64,000 nucleotides of DNA, taken from NCBI GenBank assembly GCA_025055115.1, contig JANWYJ010000029.1, forward strand, positions 124,001 to 188,000. The letters run 5' to 3'. The notes under the pieces are model-generated. The model was not told the DNA's origin. It ran no database searches and worked only from the letters and a program-made list of their open reading frames with translations. Positions 8,717-18,292 of this stretch are shown one piece after another. How positions within the stretch are numbered: position 1 is the first letter of the stretch; each line of letters opens with the position of its first letter. This stretch comes from Gemmata sp. Its GTDB lineage: Bacteria > Planctomycetota > Planctomycetia > Gemmatales > Gemmataceae. A program made the position numbers and the translations under genes.

Positions 8717-10096
8717 TCATGTCTTACGGTCCGCTCCATGCGGGGTCGTCAGTCTCTGCACAGCGGCCTGACACCGTGCGAGAAGGGTTTGTTGCCGTTG
8801 CGGTTGTGTGAATCGTCCCTGGGTGGCGATCCATTCGCGGGTCTGTTCGATGAGGTGTTGCAGGACTGCGACGGCAGCGGCCGGTGGTGCCGGCGAGCCG
8901 ATCGGTATGGCGGAAGTATGGGCGAAGGCCGGTTGGGTGCAGCGAGCCGCTACCCAGCCGGGCAGCACCGTCGCTTCGACCTCACCGCGACCGCTCGCTA
9001 TCACCTGCCCATTGGCGACAATCTCGACGGTGGTTGCGTCCCCATGCCATTGGGCCGAAGCACGGACCCGTTCACCGTCGTGGGCCAGCGTGAGGAGTGG
9101 TCCGGCTGTGACGAAGGTCTGGCCGGCGCGAATGCCCGCGATCCAAGATGGCCCGCGAACGTAGGTCCGCATGGCACCAACGGGTGTCTGATTGCTCTCT
9201 TTTCCACTAGCCCCCACCAGGGGCAGTAACAGGCCGGCATCCCACAAGCGATACACCCACGGTAACAGTGGGTTTTTCCGTGGCCCACCGGTGACTTCCA
9301 GAGCATCAATGTGGCCCAGAAGGGCCGCTACGAGAGCTTCTCCACCGATGATGCCCCCCAGTGGTTCAAACGGTTCACTCCACACGACCAGGCCCTTTTT
9401 GCGATGGCACTGAGCACACCAATCGGCCAGGCTCCAATCGTCGGTAGCGTCCACGCCGCCGAAGGTGAGGGGAAAAATGGGGCGGTGGGCGTGCAACAGG
9501 GCCACTTTTCCCAACACCGGATGCGTGTTGAAGGTGTTCACCACCACAGCGCAGCCGTCGCGTTCGAGGGCGGGGGTTTGCCCGCTGAAGGCCAGCAGGT
9601 TGGGGATTGTGATGTAGGTGTTGCCGTCGTGGGCCAGAAAAGGTTGCGGCACCGCCAACAGATGGGCGATGGCGATGTCTTCAGCTTGGGCTTCCAGCCA
9701 CGCGGTATGCGGCGGGAGGAAATGACAGCGGGTATCGACGGTTTGCCAACCATCGGCCCGGGAATTGGTCCATCGCTTGATGGCCAGGCGCAGGGAGATT
9801 TGCCCGGTACCCAGAACGACAGTTTCATTGATGGGCGTAAATTCAGGCCCTTTCATAACTTGGATGCGGAGAGGCACACCGGCCGGCAGTGGCACTTCGC
9901 ACGTGCCGTCGATGTACCACCAGCGTTCGCGGCCTAGCCGCAGGTGCCCGCCGACATCCTCATTGCGCCCGGTAGGAAATTCTCGCGAACGGCCCAGAGG
10001 CGGGAACTCTTGCCCGTCGGGGCTGCTGATACGCAGCCGCACGGGCGTGGGTCGGTACGTTTGGGCGTCGGTGATTCGCAGGTGAACTGTGAGCAT
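8717..10096 (-). CDS. CehA/McbA-like metallohydrolase family protein
   Basis: A 459-residue protein resembling planctomycete members of the CehA/McbA group, PHP-like metallohydrolases. The N-terminal part (MLTVHLRITDAQTYRPTPVR) is a beta-rich domain with the conserved pattern of RLRISSPDG and WWYIDGTCEVPLPAG. The central part keeps DTRCHFLPPH, HLLAV and LVVWSEPFEPLGG. Canonical PHP metal motifs of the DxHxH type are not evident here, since the first His position reads Arg in DTRCHF, so activity is uncertain. There is no signal peptide with this start. The ATG at 10096 has a poor ribosome site and a frame extends 35 codons upstream; I prefer 10096 because the recognisable domain starts there. 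Confidence 0.65.
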   Translation of the reverse strand: MLTVHLRITDAQTYRPTPVRLRISSPDGQEFPPLGRSREFPTGRNEDVGGHLRLGRERWWYIDGTCEVPLPAGVPLRIQVMKGPEFTPINETVVLGTGQISLRLAIKRWTNSRADGWQTVDTRCHFLPPHTAWLEAQAEDIAIAHLLAVPQPFLAHDGNTYITIPNLLAFSGQTPALERDGCAVVVNTFNTHPVLGKVALLHAHRPIFPLTFGGVDATDDWSLADWCAQCHRKKGLVVWSEPFEPLGGIIGGEALVAALLGHIDALEVTGGPRKNPLLPWVYRLWDAGLLLPLVGASGKESNQTPVGAMRTYVRGPSWIAGIRAGQTFVTAGPLLTLAHDGERVRASAQWHGDATTVEIVANGQVIASGRGEVEATVLPGWVAARCTQPAFAHTSAIPIGSPAPPAAAVAVLQHLIEQTREWIATQGRFTQPQRQQTLLARCQAAVQRLTTPHGADRKT

Positions 10097-10309
10097 ACGC
10101 CGATCGACCAATGATTTCCCAGGGCGATGGACGTTCCGTGACTTCCTACCGTCGAGTGTGTGGGCTGCCAACGAAGTAGCCATCCATCGGTTGCTGAGCA
10201 ATCAGAGAAGTTGCGGATTGACGCGCCAGGGGCGGAAATTCGCATCGGTTTTCTGGCCGATGCTGAAAATTGGGGCGGTGCGCGAAAATGTCTGCGGGTC
10301 GCGTGTGTC

Positions 10310-11326
10310 TCACGACTGCAGATGTTTGATGATTTCGTCGGTGATGGTGGCCGTCGTGCCGGTGCCGCCCAAGTCGCGGGTGAGGGCGACGCCGGCTTCC
10401 AGGGTTTTCATCACCGCGCGTTCGATCCGGGCGGCGGCTTCGCCGCGGCCGATGTGTTCGAGCATCAGCGCGGCACTGCGAATGACCGCGATGGGGTTAG
10501 CGATGCCTTGGCCGGCAATGTCGGGGGCGCTGCCGTGGACGGCTTCAAAGACGGCGTAGCGGTGGCCGTAGTTCGCTCCGGGAACCAGCCCCAATCCACC
10601 GCCTGGGCCGGCGGGGCCGATTAAACCGGCGGCCAGGTCGGAAATGACATCGCCAAACAGATTCTCCATGACCAAGACATCGTAATGGCTGGGGTCCATT
10701 GCCAATTCGAGGCAGACGTTGTCGATGGGTTTTTCTTCAAACTGAATGAACGGGTAGTCGTCGGCCACCGCGCGGGCGCATTCGAGGAATAAGCCGTCGG
10801 AAAGTCGCATCACATCGGCCTTATGGCAGAAGGTGACCATGCGGCGGTTGCGATGGCGGGCCAGTTCGAAGGCGAACCGCACGATCCGCTCGGCGGCCGG
10901 CTTGGTGATGAGGCGCACGCTTTCCACCACACCGGGGACGACCTCATGCTCCAAGCCGGCATAAAGACCCTCAGTATTCTCACGAACCACAATCAGGTTG
11001 ACGTTCTCAAAGGGTGTGCGAATCCCCGGCAACGAATTTACTGGTCGCACACTGGCAAAAAGTTCTAAACCTTGCCGCAGGCGGACGTTGATAGACCGGT
11101 AACCTTTGCCCACCGGCGTGGTGCACGGGCCTTTGAGGGCCACGCGGTAGCGGCGGATCATTTCTAATGTTTCTTCGGGCAGTGGTTCGCCAAACTGCTC
11201 TGCCGCGGGCAAACCGGCTGGGGCCTTCACCCAATCGACCTTCACCCCCGCAGCCGCGACCACCCGGCAGGCGGCCTGCGTTACTTCCGGGCCGATGCCG
11301 TCGCCTTCAATCAGTACGATCTGCAT
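10310..11326 (-). CDS. Isocitrate/isopropylmalate-family dehydrogenase (likely NAD-isocitrate type)
   Basis: A 338-residue beta-decarboxylating dehydrogenase. It has the N-terminal EGDGIGPEV motif, the substrate-binding RENTEGLYAGLEHE stretch, a Lys-Ala-Asp motif (HKADVMRLSDGLF) and the nucleotide and metal signature MENLFGDVISDLAAGLIG. The length and the EHEVVPGVVES segment fit the short NAD-dependent isocitrate dehydrogenase (IDH3-like) or homoisocitrate group better than LeuB, but specificity cannot be fixed by eye. It would oxidise and decarboxylate isocitrate to 2-oxoglutarate in the cytoplasm. GAGGTG lies 6 bases before the ATG. It is monocistronic and divergent from the caspase-like gene. 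Confidence 0.85.
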   Translation of the reverse strand: MQIVLIEGDGIGPEVTQAACRVVAAAGVKVDWVKAPAGLPAAEQFGEPLPEETLEMIRRYRVALKGPCTTPVGKGYRSINVRLRQGLELFASVRPVNSLPGIRTPFENVNLIVVRENTEGLYAGLEHEVVPGVVESVRLITKPAAERIVRFAFELARHRNRRMVTFCHKADVMRLSDGLFLECARAVADDYPFIQFEEKPIDNVCLELAMDPSHYDVLVMENLFGDVISDLAAGLIGPAGPGGGLGLVPGANYGHRYAVFEAVHGSAPDIAGQGIANPIAVIRSAALMLEHIGRGEAAARIERAVMKTLEAGVALTRDLGGTGTTATITDEIIKHLQS

Positions 11327-11515
11327 GAGTCACCTCGTGCCAGCTCGGGTTAATCTTCAGAATGCCGACCGGCCTCCGCTATGGCAACCCGGTTGGCATG
11401 GCGCAGAAAAGTGAAATCTTTTGCGGACAGTGCAATGCGGCGCATTTCTGGGAACAGAATCTGATAAAGTAGACTCTAACAAAACGTGGGACGGAGGACC
11501 TTGGGGAGAGAACGA

Positions 11516-13930
11516 ATGGAAGGGACCGTGCGGGCCACCTGCCCCCAATGCCAAACGGTATTGCGAATTCCGGCCCAGTGGCTGGGGCAAGCGCTGAAGT
11601 GCAAAAAGTGCGGCGCGGTGGTACGTTCCAAAGCCAAGACCGACAATACGGCTCCCGCTGCGCCGCTTCCATCACCGCCTCACCAGGCCCACGGGGGAGG
11701 GTATCAACAAGCGCAAGCTGTGCCGGCCCCGGTTCCAGCGGCCGAGTCGCCGCCGCCACCCCTCCTCACGGCCCCCCCGCCATCGGCTCCGCAGCCCGGT
11801 TATCCTTATCCTCAACTGGCATTGGATGACGACGGTCCCCCTCTGCCGGCAGGCTATCCGTATGTGGTTCCGCCTGGGCATTCGTATGTGCCGCCACCGG
11901 GGTATCCGCCGACAAGTCCCCCCGCGGTGGAACCCCTGGGAACCGTTCCCGTGGTGGGCTATCCCAACCCACCGCCGCCGGGTTATGCCCCGCAGCCACC
12001 GTCGCAGCTCCCGTATCTGCCACACGGGCTGGCGGCTGGTGGCGGGTATCCTGCGGCGGTGCAGTGGGATTCGCCAGCAGCCAAGGATGGTCACGGAATG
12101 CCGGCTCCGGTCTCATGGAGCCGCCCTAGGGCGGCGTCGCGTTCGCGCGGGTTTTTCTGGATCGGCTTCTGCTTGCTTCTGACCGCCGGTTTAGTCGCGG
12201 CGGGAGTCTACGGGAGCAAGCATCTGCCCCGTTACATGGGCACTTCCGAGAAGAAAGACACTCAGGCCGACAAAGGCTCACCGGCGCCGCCACCGGTTCC
12301 CAAAACCGCCCAAGCCACATTTCCGCGGCGCTTGTTATTCATTTCGATCACCAAATACATGTATCTGAACCCGCTGACCGCCGCGCAACCCGGAGCGCCT
12401 GATCGCACTCGGCCGGCCGCCCAGCGCTGGGCCTACGATTGGCGCATTCCCACCGAGAAGAACAACGATCAGGTCTTTTTGCTCTCCGATACGATGGCCG
12501 GCGCGGCTGACCGGCTGCCTCTCAAAGAGGTGGTGCAGAAAACCTATCAGGAATTCTGCCGGACCAGCCGGGCGCAAGACCGCATCATCATCTACTTCGG
12601 CGGGCACGCCATCGCCAAAAACGGCCAGGCCTACATCATCCCCATGGAAGGCGAAATCGATGGAGAAGGCTGGGAAGAAACTCTCATTCCCCTGAGCGAT
12701 TTTTATGGGCATCTCCACAAGTGCAAGGCCACGCAGAAAGTCGTGGTGTGGGACGTGTGCCGGTTCAACCCGGAGAAAGGGCATGTGCGCCCCGGTTCCG
12801 AACCGATGACCGAAGAACTGTACAACGCCCTCACCTCGCCGCCGCCGGGTATTCAAGTGGTGGTGACGTGCAAACCCACCGAAAACGCTATGGAGTTCAA
12901 CGCCTTGCGTCCGGAGGGTTTTGCCGGACCGGTCTACAGCGGCAGCTGTTTCCTTGAAGCGATGAAGTTTGTGGCCGAGCCGCGCAACAACCGCATGCCG
13001 AAAACGACGCCCACTCCGGCAGATCCGTTCCCCATGGCCGAGTGGGTTCAAGCGATTGCCAAGCGGGTCAACGAGATGATGGATATGGCCGCACGGGCGG
13101 GCAGCCCGGGCAAACAAACGGTGACCCTCGCCGGCTCGCCGCCACCCACTTGGGTTTCGCCCGACCCCAACGAAGCAGTCGCGGCACGCTTCGAATGGCC
13201 GCGATTGCCCCAAGGCGCTTCGTTTGCAGAAATCAAAGCGGTGGAAAGCGAATTCTACTTGCCACCGATGAAACCGGGCCTCAATGAAGTCGGTCTGGCC
13301 GAGTTCCCCTTCCCCCTCGACATCATGAAAGACTATCAATCGGATGGGGTAACCCTCGAACAGATCCAGCGCGAGCCAGACCGGTACCCCTTCCGCGCTC
13401 AAGTTCTCAAAACCTTCGATTTGCTCCGCAGCAAATGGTCGAACACTGCCGCCACGCAACTGCGCAACGAGGTTCTGGCCCCCATCAATGACGACCTGAA
13501 GAATGCCGTCAAGAATGAACAGGAGTTTTGGGCTATCGGCATCAGCGAACTCGAAGTCCAACTCGAAGCGCTGAAGCTGGTTGGCGAAATGCGCGACAGC
13601 CAACCTAAACGCTGGCAAGCCCACTACGACTACGCCCTGGCCGCTCTCAAAGCCCGGCTGGCCTATATGAACGAGTACAACAAACTGCTCGGTAATCTGA
13701 TCACCGAAACACTGCCACCACTGACGGAAGGGCAAGACGGGTACTTGTTGGTGGCGAGCGAAACTCTCAAAAGCGGTCGGGAAATCCGCAAACTGGCCGA
13801 CGAAGCCAAAGAACTGTTCCAAGAAATCGCCGTCAAATACAAAGGCACCCCGTGGGCCGTTCAGGCCAAGGAGGAAAAGTCGGTCACGATCGGCCTCAAC
13901 TGGAAAGCCGCGTCGCTGAAGAAAGAGTAG
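11516..13930 (+). CDS. Membrane-anchored caspase-like (C14) protein with N-terminal zinc ribbon
   Basis: An 804-residue multidomain protein. Residues 6-34 form an MJ0042-type zinc ribbon (Cys9, Cys12, Cys29, Cys32). About 170 residues of Pro/Gly/Tyr-rich linker follow, then one transmembrane helix (213-232), and then a caspase/peptidase C14-like domain from about 270. The expected catalytic dyad is visible: His364 in IYFGGHAIA and Cys415 in VVVWDVCRFNP. The C-terminal 250 residues are helical and rich in charge. The topology places the zinc ribbon and protease on opposite sides of the membrane. The start at 11516 has GGGGAGAG 5-10 bases upstream, better than the GTG at 11486. Substrate and role are unknown. 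Confidence 0.85.
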   Translation: MEGTVRATCPQCQTVLRIPAQWLGQALKCKKCGAVVRSKAKTDNTAPAAPLPSPPHQAHGGGYQQAQAVPAPVPAAESPPPPLLTAPPPSAPQPGYPYPQLALDDDGPPLPAGYPYVVPPGHSYVPPPGYPPTSPPAVEPLGTVPVVGYPNPPPPGYAPQPPSQLPYLPHGLAAGGGYPAAVQWDSPAAKDGHGMPAPVSWSRPRAASRSRGFFWIGFCLLLTAGLVAAGVYGSKHLPRYMGTSEKKDTQADKGSPAPPPVPKTAQATFPRRLLFISITKYMYLNPLTAAQPGAPDRTRPAAQRWAYDWRIPTEKNNDQVFLLSDTMAGAADRLPLKEVVQKTYQEFCRTSRAQDRIIIYFGGHAIAKNGQAYIIPMEGEIDGEGWEETLIPLSDFYGHLHKCKATQKVVVWDVCRFNPEKGHVRPGSEPMTEELYNALTSPPPGIQVVVTCKPTENAMEFNALRPEGFAGPVYSGSCFLEAMKFVAEPRNNRMPKTTPTPADPFPMAEWVQAIAKRVNEMMDMAARAGSPGKQTVTLAGSPPPTWVSPDPNEAVAARFEWPRLPQGASFAEIKAVESEFYLPPMKPGLNEVGLAEFPFPLDIMKDYQSDGVTLEQIQREPDRYPFRAQVLKTFDLLRSKWSNTAATQLRNEVLAPINDDLKNAVKNEQEFWAIGISELEVQLEALKLVGEMRDSQPKRWQAHYDYALAALKARLAYMNEYNKLLGNLITETLPPLTEGQDGYLLVASETLKSGREIRKLADEAKELFQEIAVKYKGTPWAVQAKEEKSVTIGLNWKAASLKKE

Positions 13931-14399
13931 ACGACGTTCTGCACAGGTTTGCCGCCCGTGTGGTTGGCGCTAGCCCACCGCGGCCATGCACTCGTTGCAT
14001 CATCCTACGCGGCGCAGCAGAAACCGCATCGCATGACAAATCGCATGACAACTTGGGGCGTTGTTTCGCCCTATTTGCTACCACTGGGGCGTTTTTTTAC
14101 ACTGTTTGCTCGAGTCCGTTTGCAAACACTGGGATAGTTGCCGAATACGGCTTATCGTTCGGCTTTGTGGGGGGTTGCAACAGTCTCTACCACGCGGGCG
14201 TTTGTTGTTACAACTTGGGCCGTTTTTTTCACCCCTTTTGTAACACTTTATCTTGGGCCGTTTTTTCCGCCCCTTTTTTGACGGCGAGCATGTCGGGGCA
14301 TTCTGCGCTGATCGCGGCACAATCTTGCGCGTTCTGGTGGTCACAATCTCGCGCGTGTTGGTGGTCCTTGTGTGCCCGCCTGGAGTGGCCAACGGCTTC
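13931..14399. repeat. Convergent spacer packed with short duplications
   Basis: No gene is seen. An exact 12-bp tandem lies at 14028-14039/14040-14051 and a 24-bp tandem (3 mismatches) at 14318-14341/14342-14365. A motif TTGGGSCGTTKTTT recurs at about 14052, 14083, 14214 and 14252. The T-tracts after GGGCCG could stop transcription of the caspase-like gene, but none forms a clean hairpin. Confidence 0.7.
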
Positions 14400-15773
14400 C
14401 TAGGACAGAATCGCCCGGATGGGTTCCGCACGATAGACGGCCAACGGGCGGCCGAGCGTATCGTGAATCTCGGCATCGGGCGGAATGCCCAGGCAGTGGT
14501 AGATAGTTGCATGCAGTTGTTGGGGCGTGACGCAGCCGTCTTTGGGATAGGCCGCGAGTTTGTCGCTCGCTCCGTACACCACACCGCCTCGAACGCCCCC
14601 GCCAGCCAGGGCTACCGAAAAACACGGCCCCCAGTGATCACGACCGCCGGCCCCGTTGATCTTCGGCGTGCGGCCAAATTCTGCCATCCACACCACGAGC
14701 GTATCTTCCAGCAGTCCGCGATCGTCGAGGTCTTCGAGCAGGGCCGAATAGGCGGTGTCGAGAATGGGCATCAACAGTCGCACACTTTCGCTATTTTTCG
14801 TGTGGGTATCCCAATGGCCGTTGTTGGGGGTGTTGGGAACGCGCGACCAATTGACGCGAATCAGCGGCACACCGGCTTCGACCAACCGGCGGGCTAACAA
14901 ACAGCATTGCCCAAAGCGGCTTCGGCCGTAGCGGTCGCGGAGTTTGACGCTTTCCGACTCCAGATCGAACGCCCGTCGGGCCGCGGGGGAGCTGATCATC
15001 GCGAGCGCCTGCTGCGCATGGGTCGCGATGCGGGTATCCGGAGGAATCGCGGCCGCCTGCGCTTCGAGAGCGGCCCACAGCTCACGCCGGGCCGCCAGGC
15101 GTGCCGGTGGGACTTCCGCCGGCAAGGTCAATTCCGGGATTTCCAATCGCCCCGTTTCCGGTTGGCAGTGCAACACCCACGGATCGAAAGCCCGGCCCAG
15201 AAAGCCCGCGTCTTGGCCCGGCCACGTCAGATTGCCATCGTTGGCCGCAGTCTCGGGAAGAGTAACCGCCGCGGGCAAGGAACAGCGCGCTTGTAACAGC
15301 TTCCGCACGATCCCGCCCATACTCGGCCAATCGTTGGGCGCGCCCGGTTTGGCATTCTCGACTTGCTTGGGTTGATGCTCCACTCCAGTGGTCATGAAGT
15401 ATCCCGAGGCGGAATGAGCATTGTCGTTGGTTTGGCAGGCCCGCAGTACGGCGATTTTGTGGGTTAACCGGGCCGTTTGAACCATCGTTTCGCCAATGAT
15501 CAACCCGGGTGTAGCGGTCCGGATGACGCCCATATCACCCCGGGCTTCGACCGGGGAATCCGGCTTGGGGTCCCAGGTCTCCTGTTGAGGGGGCGCACCC
15601 AGCAAAAACAGCAGAATCACACTCTTAGGACGCGCAGCCGGGCGATTGGCTCGGGCTTGGAGGAGTTGCGGCCAGGCCAATCCCGCTGTTCCCAAAGCCC
15701 CAATGGTCATCACGTCGCGACGTGACCAACCATCACACAGCCGCACAGGTTGGGGGGTGAATACGGAGAACAT
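14400..15773 (-). CDS. DUF1501 protein with Tat signal
   Basis: This 457-residue DUF1501 protein belongs to the sulfatase-like alkaline phosphatase superfamily abundant in planctomycetes. A twin-arginine signal (SRRDVMTIGALGTAGLAWP, residues 17-35) indicates folded export. The family hallmarks are visible: VILLFLLGAPPQQETWDPKP, NDNAHSASGYFMTTG, RFGQCCLLARRLVEAGV, WDTH and FGRTPKINGAGGRDHWG. In planctomycetes this gene usually sits beside a DUF1549/DUF1553 cytochrome-type partner; none is here. The start at ATG 15773 follows GAGA and puts the Tat motif near the N-terminus. The substrate is unknown. Confidence 0.9.
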   Translation of the reverse strand: MFSVFTPQPVRLCDGWSRRDVMTIGALGTAGLAWPQLLQARANRPAARPKSVILLFLLGAPPQQETWDPKPDSPVEARGDMGVIRTATPGLIIGETMVQTARLTHKIAVLRACQTNDNAHSASGYFMTTGVEHQPKQVENAKPGAPNDWPSMGGIVRKLLQARCSLPAAVTLPETAANDGNLTWPGQDAGFLGRAFDPWVLHCQPETGRLEIPELTLPAEVPPARLAARRELWAALEAQAAAIPPDTRIATHAQQALAMISSPAARRAFDLESESVKLRDRYGRSRFGQCCLLARRLVEAGVPLIRVNWSRVPNTPNNGHWDTHTKNSESVRLLMPILDTAYSALLEDLDDRGLLEDTLVVWMAEFGRTPKINGAGGRDHWGPCFSVALAGGGVRGGVVYGASDKLAAYPKDGCVTPQQLHATIYHCLGIPPDAEIHDTLGRPLAVYRAEPIRAILS

Positions 15774-15876
15774 AGCTATCTCGCGACAGATCCGGAAATG
15801 CAGCATTACGGCGGGAGAAATCGCAGTTCTATAGAGTATGCCGTAAATTCCGACACAAGGAAAGCGAAAACTCCCA

Positions 15877-16812
15877 ATGCGAATCGCAGTGTACGAATTC
15901 CTGACAGCCACCCGGCGCGGCTGCGACCCGCAATCGCCCGAGCATGCCCTGTACCGCGAAGGCCGGGCTATGCACGATGCGCTGATGGCCGACTTCGGCC
16001 GCATTCCAGGCTGCTGCGTCTCCTCACTGTCCGACCTTCACAACCTTCCCGAGGATACCGACCTGGTGGTGATCGCACCCGAGACCGGGGGACTACTGGC
16101 GGAGTTGGTCCGGTGTCGGCCGTCGCCTCTCAACGCTACTGTCGAAGCGATTGAACTGACCACCGATAAAGCCCGACTCGCCGAACACTGGCAGCATCAC
16201 GGCATTCCCACGCCGACCACGACACAACGCCCCCCCCGCGCCGATGACTCCTTCCCGATGGTGTGGAAACCACGAGACGGCGCCGGCTCGACCGATACCT
16301 TCCTCATCCGCGATCCTGCCGGTCTGGCTACCGCTATGGCTCAATGCCCATCCCACCACGACATGATCGTACAGCCATTCATACCAGGGTGTGCCGCGAG
16401 TGTAGCGTTTCTGTGCGGTCCCCGGCAGACCGTTCCCTTAATCCCCACCTTTCAGCATCTGGCCGTCGATGATCGCTTGCACTACACCGGGGGGGAATTG
16501 CCGCTTCCCGAAGCGCTGGCAGAACGTGCCGTGCGCTTGGCGCAGCGTGCCATCGCTTGTGTGCCGGGGCTGCGTGGCTATGTGGGTGTGGATGTGGTAC
16601 TCGGGGAACCCACCGACGGCTCGGGGGATTATGCCATCGAAATCAATCCGCGACTGACGACCTCCTACATCGGCCTGCGAGTGGCGGCCGCGTTCAACAT
16701 CGCCGAGCTATGGTGGCGCATTGCCCGGGGAGAACCGGTGGCGGCAGATGCCGCGCACTGGCAGCCGGGGCGCGTCCGCTGGAACACCGCGGGCACCATC
16801 GCCCGGGCGTGA
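15877..16812 (+). CDS. ATP-grasp ligase, possibly tetrahydromethanopterin-related
   Basis: A 311-residue ATP-grasp protein. The N-terminus (MRIAVYEFLTATRRG) is followed by the ATP-binding region (VWKPRDGAGSTDTF, MIVQPFIPGCAASVAFLC) and the metal-binding end (YAIEINPRLTTSYIGLR). The overall pattern resembles COG1821, the group of tyramine-glutamate ligase MfnD and of ATP-grasp proteins found in tetrahydromethanopterin gene sets of methylotrophs and planctomycetes. Assignment to cofactor synthesis is an inference; nothing in the neighbourhood supports it directly. It lies 150 bases before a co-directional sugar isomerase/epimerase. Confidence 0.75.
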   Translation: MRIAVYEFLTATRRGCDPQSPEHALYREGRAMHDALMADFGRIPGCCVSSLSDLHNLPEDTDLVVIAPETGGLLAELVRCRPSPLNATVEAIELTTDKARLAEHWQHHGIPTPTTTQRPPRADDSFPMVWKPRDGAGSTDTFLIRDPAGLATAMAQCPSHHDMIVQPFIPGCAASVAFLCGPRQTVPLIPTFQHLAVDDRLHYTGGELPLPEALAERAVRLAQRAIACVPGLRGYVGVDVVLGEPTDGSGDYAIEINPRLTTSYIGLRVAAAFNIAELWWRIARGEPVAADAAHWQPGRVRWNTAGTIARA

Positions 16813-16962
16813 CCGCGCTCAGGATAGCCCCCCGTGGGTTTTGTGGTTTCAGAAAGTGATGACTCTTTTCACGACAGCAAGCCGCTTCGATGCTGGCTCG
16901 CCGAAGTACGCGTCGCCACCTATTGTGATAGCGATTGTTCCCACCACTGCCGGGTGCATGCT

Positions 16963-17820
16963 ATGTTCCGACTCAGCGCGTTCGCCGACGAAATCTCCCC
17001 CGATCCCCGTGAACAAGTGGATGTTCTCAAGCGATGCCGCATCCGCTTCATCGAGTTCCGCTCCATCTACAGGACGAATGTCTTGATGCTTTCCGATGAG
17101 CAGATCAAGGAATTCAAGAAACTGCTGGATGGCGAAGGCTTCGCATTGTCGGCGATTGGTTCACCTGTGGGCAAAGTCGCCATCGACGCGGATTTTCCCT
17201 CCCATCTGGCAAAACTCCAACGGGCTATCGAACTGTGTGGTATCTTCGGTACCCGGGCCATTCGTATTTTCAGCTTCTATCCGCCAGGCAACGACCCTCA
17301 CTTCAATCCCGCCAATTGGCCGCAGTATCGCGAAGAAGTGATGCGGCGGTTATCCGTAATGGCCGAACTGGCTGCCCGAAACAATCTGGTGCTCTTTCAT
17401 GAGAATGAACACCGCATCTACGGGGATTCGCCGGATCGTGTCGCAGATATTCTGCGCACTGTCAACAGCCCGGCTCTCCGCGCCGCCTACGATGCTGCCA
17501 ATTACGCTTACTGCAACTACGATCCCGTGGAAGGATGGGAAAAAACCAAGGAATTCACCGCCCACTTCCACATCAAAGATTGGAAAAAAGGCGGGCATGC
17601 CGCCGGCCACGACTACGGCATGATCCCCGGTACCGGCGACGGCCACATCGCCCACAGCATTCGCGGCGCTGTGGCCATGGGGTACGATGGCTTTGCCGTG
17701 ATGGAACCACACCTCCGCGGCGGTGGCCCCACGGGTGGCATCACCGGACCCGACCTCTTCCCCTGTGCGGTTGAAGCCTTCCGCGCGATCCTCCATGATT
17801 GTGGTGCCACCGAGGGGTAG
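16963..17820 (+). CDS. Sugar phosphate isomerase/epimerase (TIM barrel)
   Basis: A 285-residue cytoplasmic protein of the xylose-isomerase-like/AP endonuclease 2 superfamily. Visible family features are FADEISPDPREQVDVLKRC at the start, the metal ligand Glu in LVLFHENEH, the His pair in TAHFHIKDWKKGG, and the C-terminal FAVMEPHLRGGG. Such enzymes act on keto sugars or inositols, but the specific substrate cannot be read. I chose ATG 16963 because the family domain begins immediately after; the frame stays open for 43 codons upstream but that part is not domain-like. No signal peptide is present. Confidence 0.85.
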   Translation: MFRLSAFADEISPDPREQVDVLKRCRIRFIEFRSIYRTNVLMLSDEQIKEFKKLLDGEGFALSAIGSPVGKVAIDADFPSHLAKLQRAIELCGIFGTRAIRIFSFYPPGNDPHFNPANWPQYREEVMRRLSVMAELAARNNLVLFHENEHRIYGDSPDRVADILRTVNSPALRAAYDAANYAYCNYDPVEGWEKTKEFTAHFHIKDWKKGGHAAGHDYGMIPGTGDGHIAHSIRGAVAMGYDGFAVMEPHLRGGGPTGGITGPDLFPCAVEAFRAILHDCGATEG

Positions 17821-18292
17821 TCGGCCTAGCTCCCTGCGGTTCCCTCAGCTTGTGCCAAACGGTTGCGGATAAGCGCACCTGCAAGCTGTGTGTGGTTTTA
17901 TGCCACAAAAGCTGGCTGAGCCTGGTGTTATGCCACGCCACGCTGATAGCGCAGCCCAGCTTCCCCGCAATCCACCCCAGCGTGCAGAAAATCCCCCCCA
18001 GCGCGCAGAGAATCCCCCCAAAACGCAGAAAATTACCCCCAGCACGCAGAAAATTCCCCCCAACGCGCAGAGAATCCCCCCAAAACGCGCAGAGAATCCA
18101 CACAGCGCGCACAAAAATCCACCACAGCGCGCAGAAAAATCCACCACAACGCACAAAAATCCCCCAAAAACGCAGAGAATTCCCCAAAAACGCAGAAAAT
18201 TCCCCCCCAAAAACTTGACTTGGCGAAAAGATCGCCCATAGTTGTAACAGGCTGCTTTGTGAACTTGGGTATACTTATGAACCTAATTATAC
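17821..18292. repeat. Degenerate tandem array of about 21 bp x 11
   Basis: Between two convergent genes, bases about 17976-18212 consist of roughly 11 head-to-tail units of 20-22 bp with consensus near CGCGCAGAAAATCCCCCCAA. The array has strong strand asymmetry (C and A on the plus strand). Because the period is close to 21, the minus strand stays open for over 120 codons and would encode a Gly/Phe/Cys/Leu heptad repeat, probably not a gene. A looser repeat, GGTKTTATGCCAC, lies before it at about 17895-17945. Confidence 0.85.

Noticed and set aside
12335-13822. 495-codon open frame antisense to the caspase-like gene
   Set aside because: Mirror frame of GC-rich coding sequence; the plus strand carries the catalytic motifs.
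17845-18210. 121-codon open frame on the minus strand
   Set aside because: It is the tandem array read in frame; no ribosome site and no non-repeat domain.
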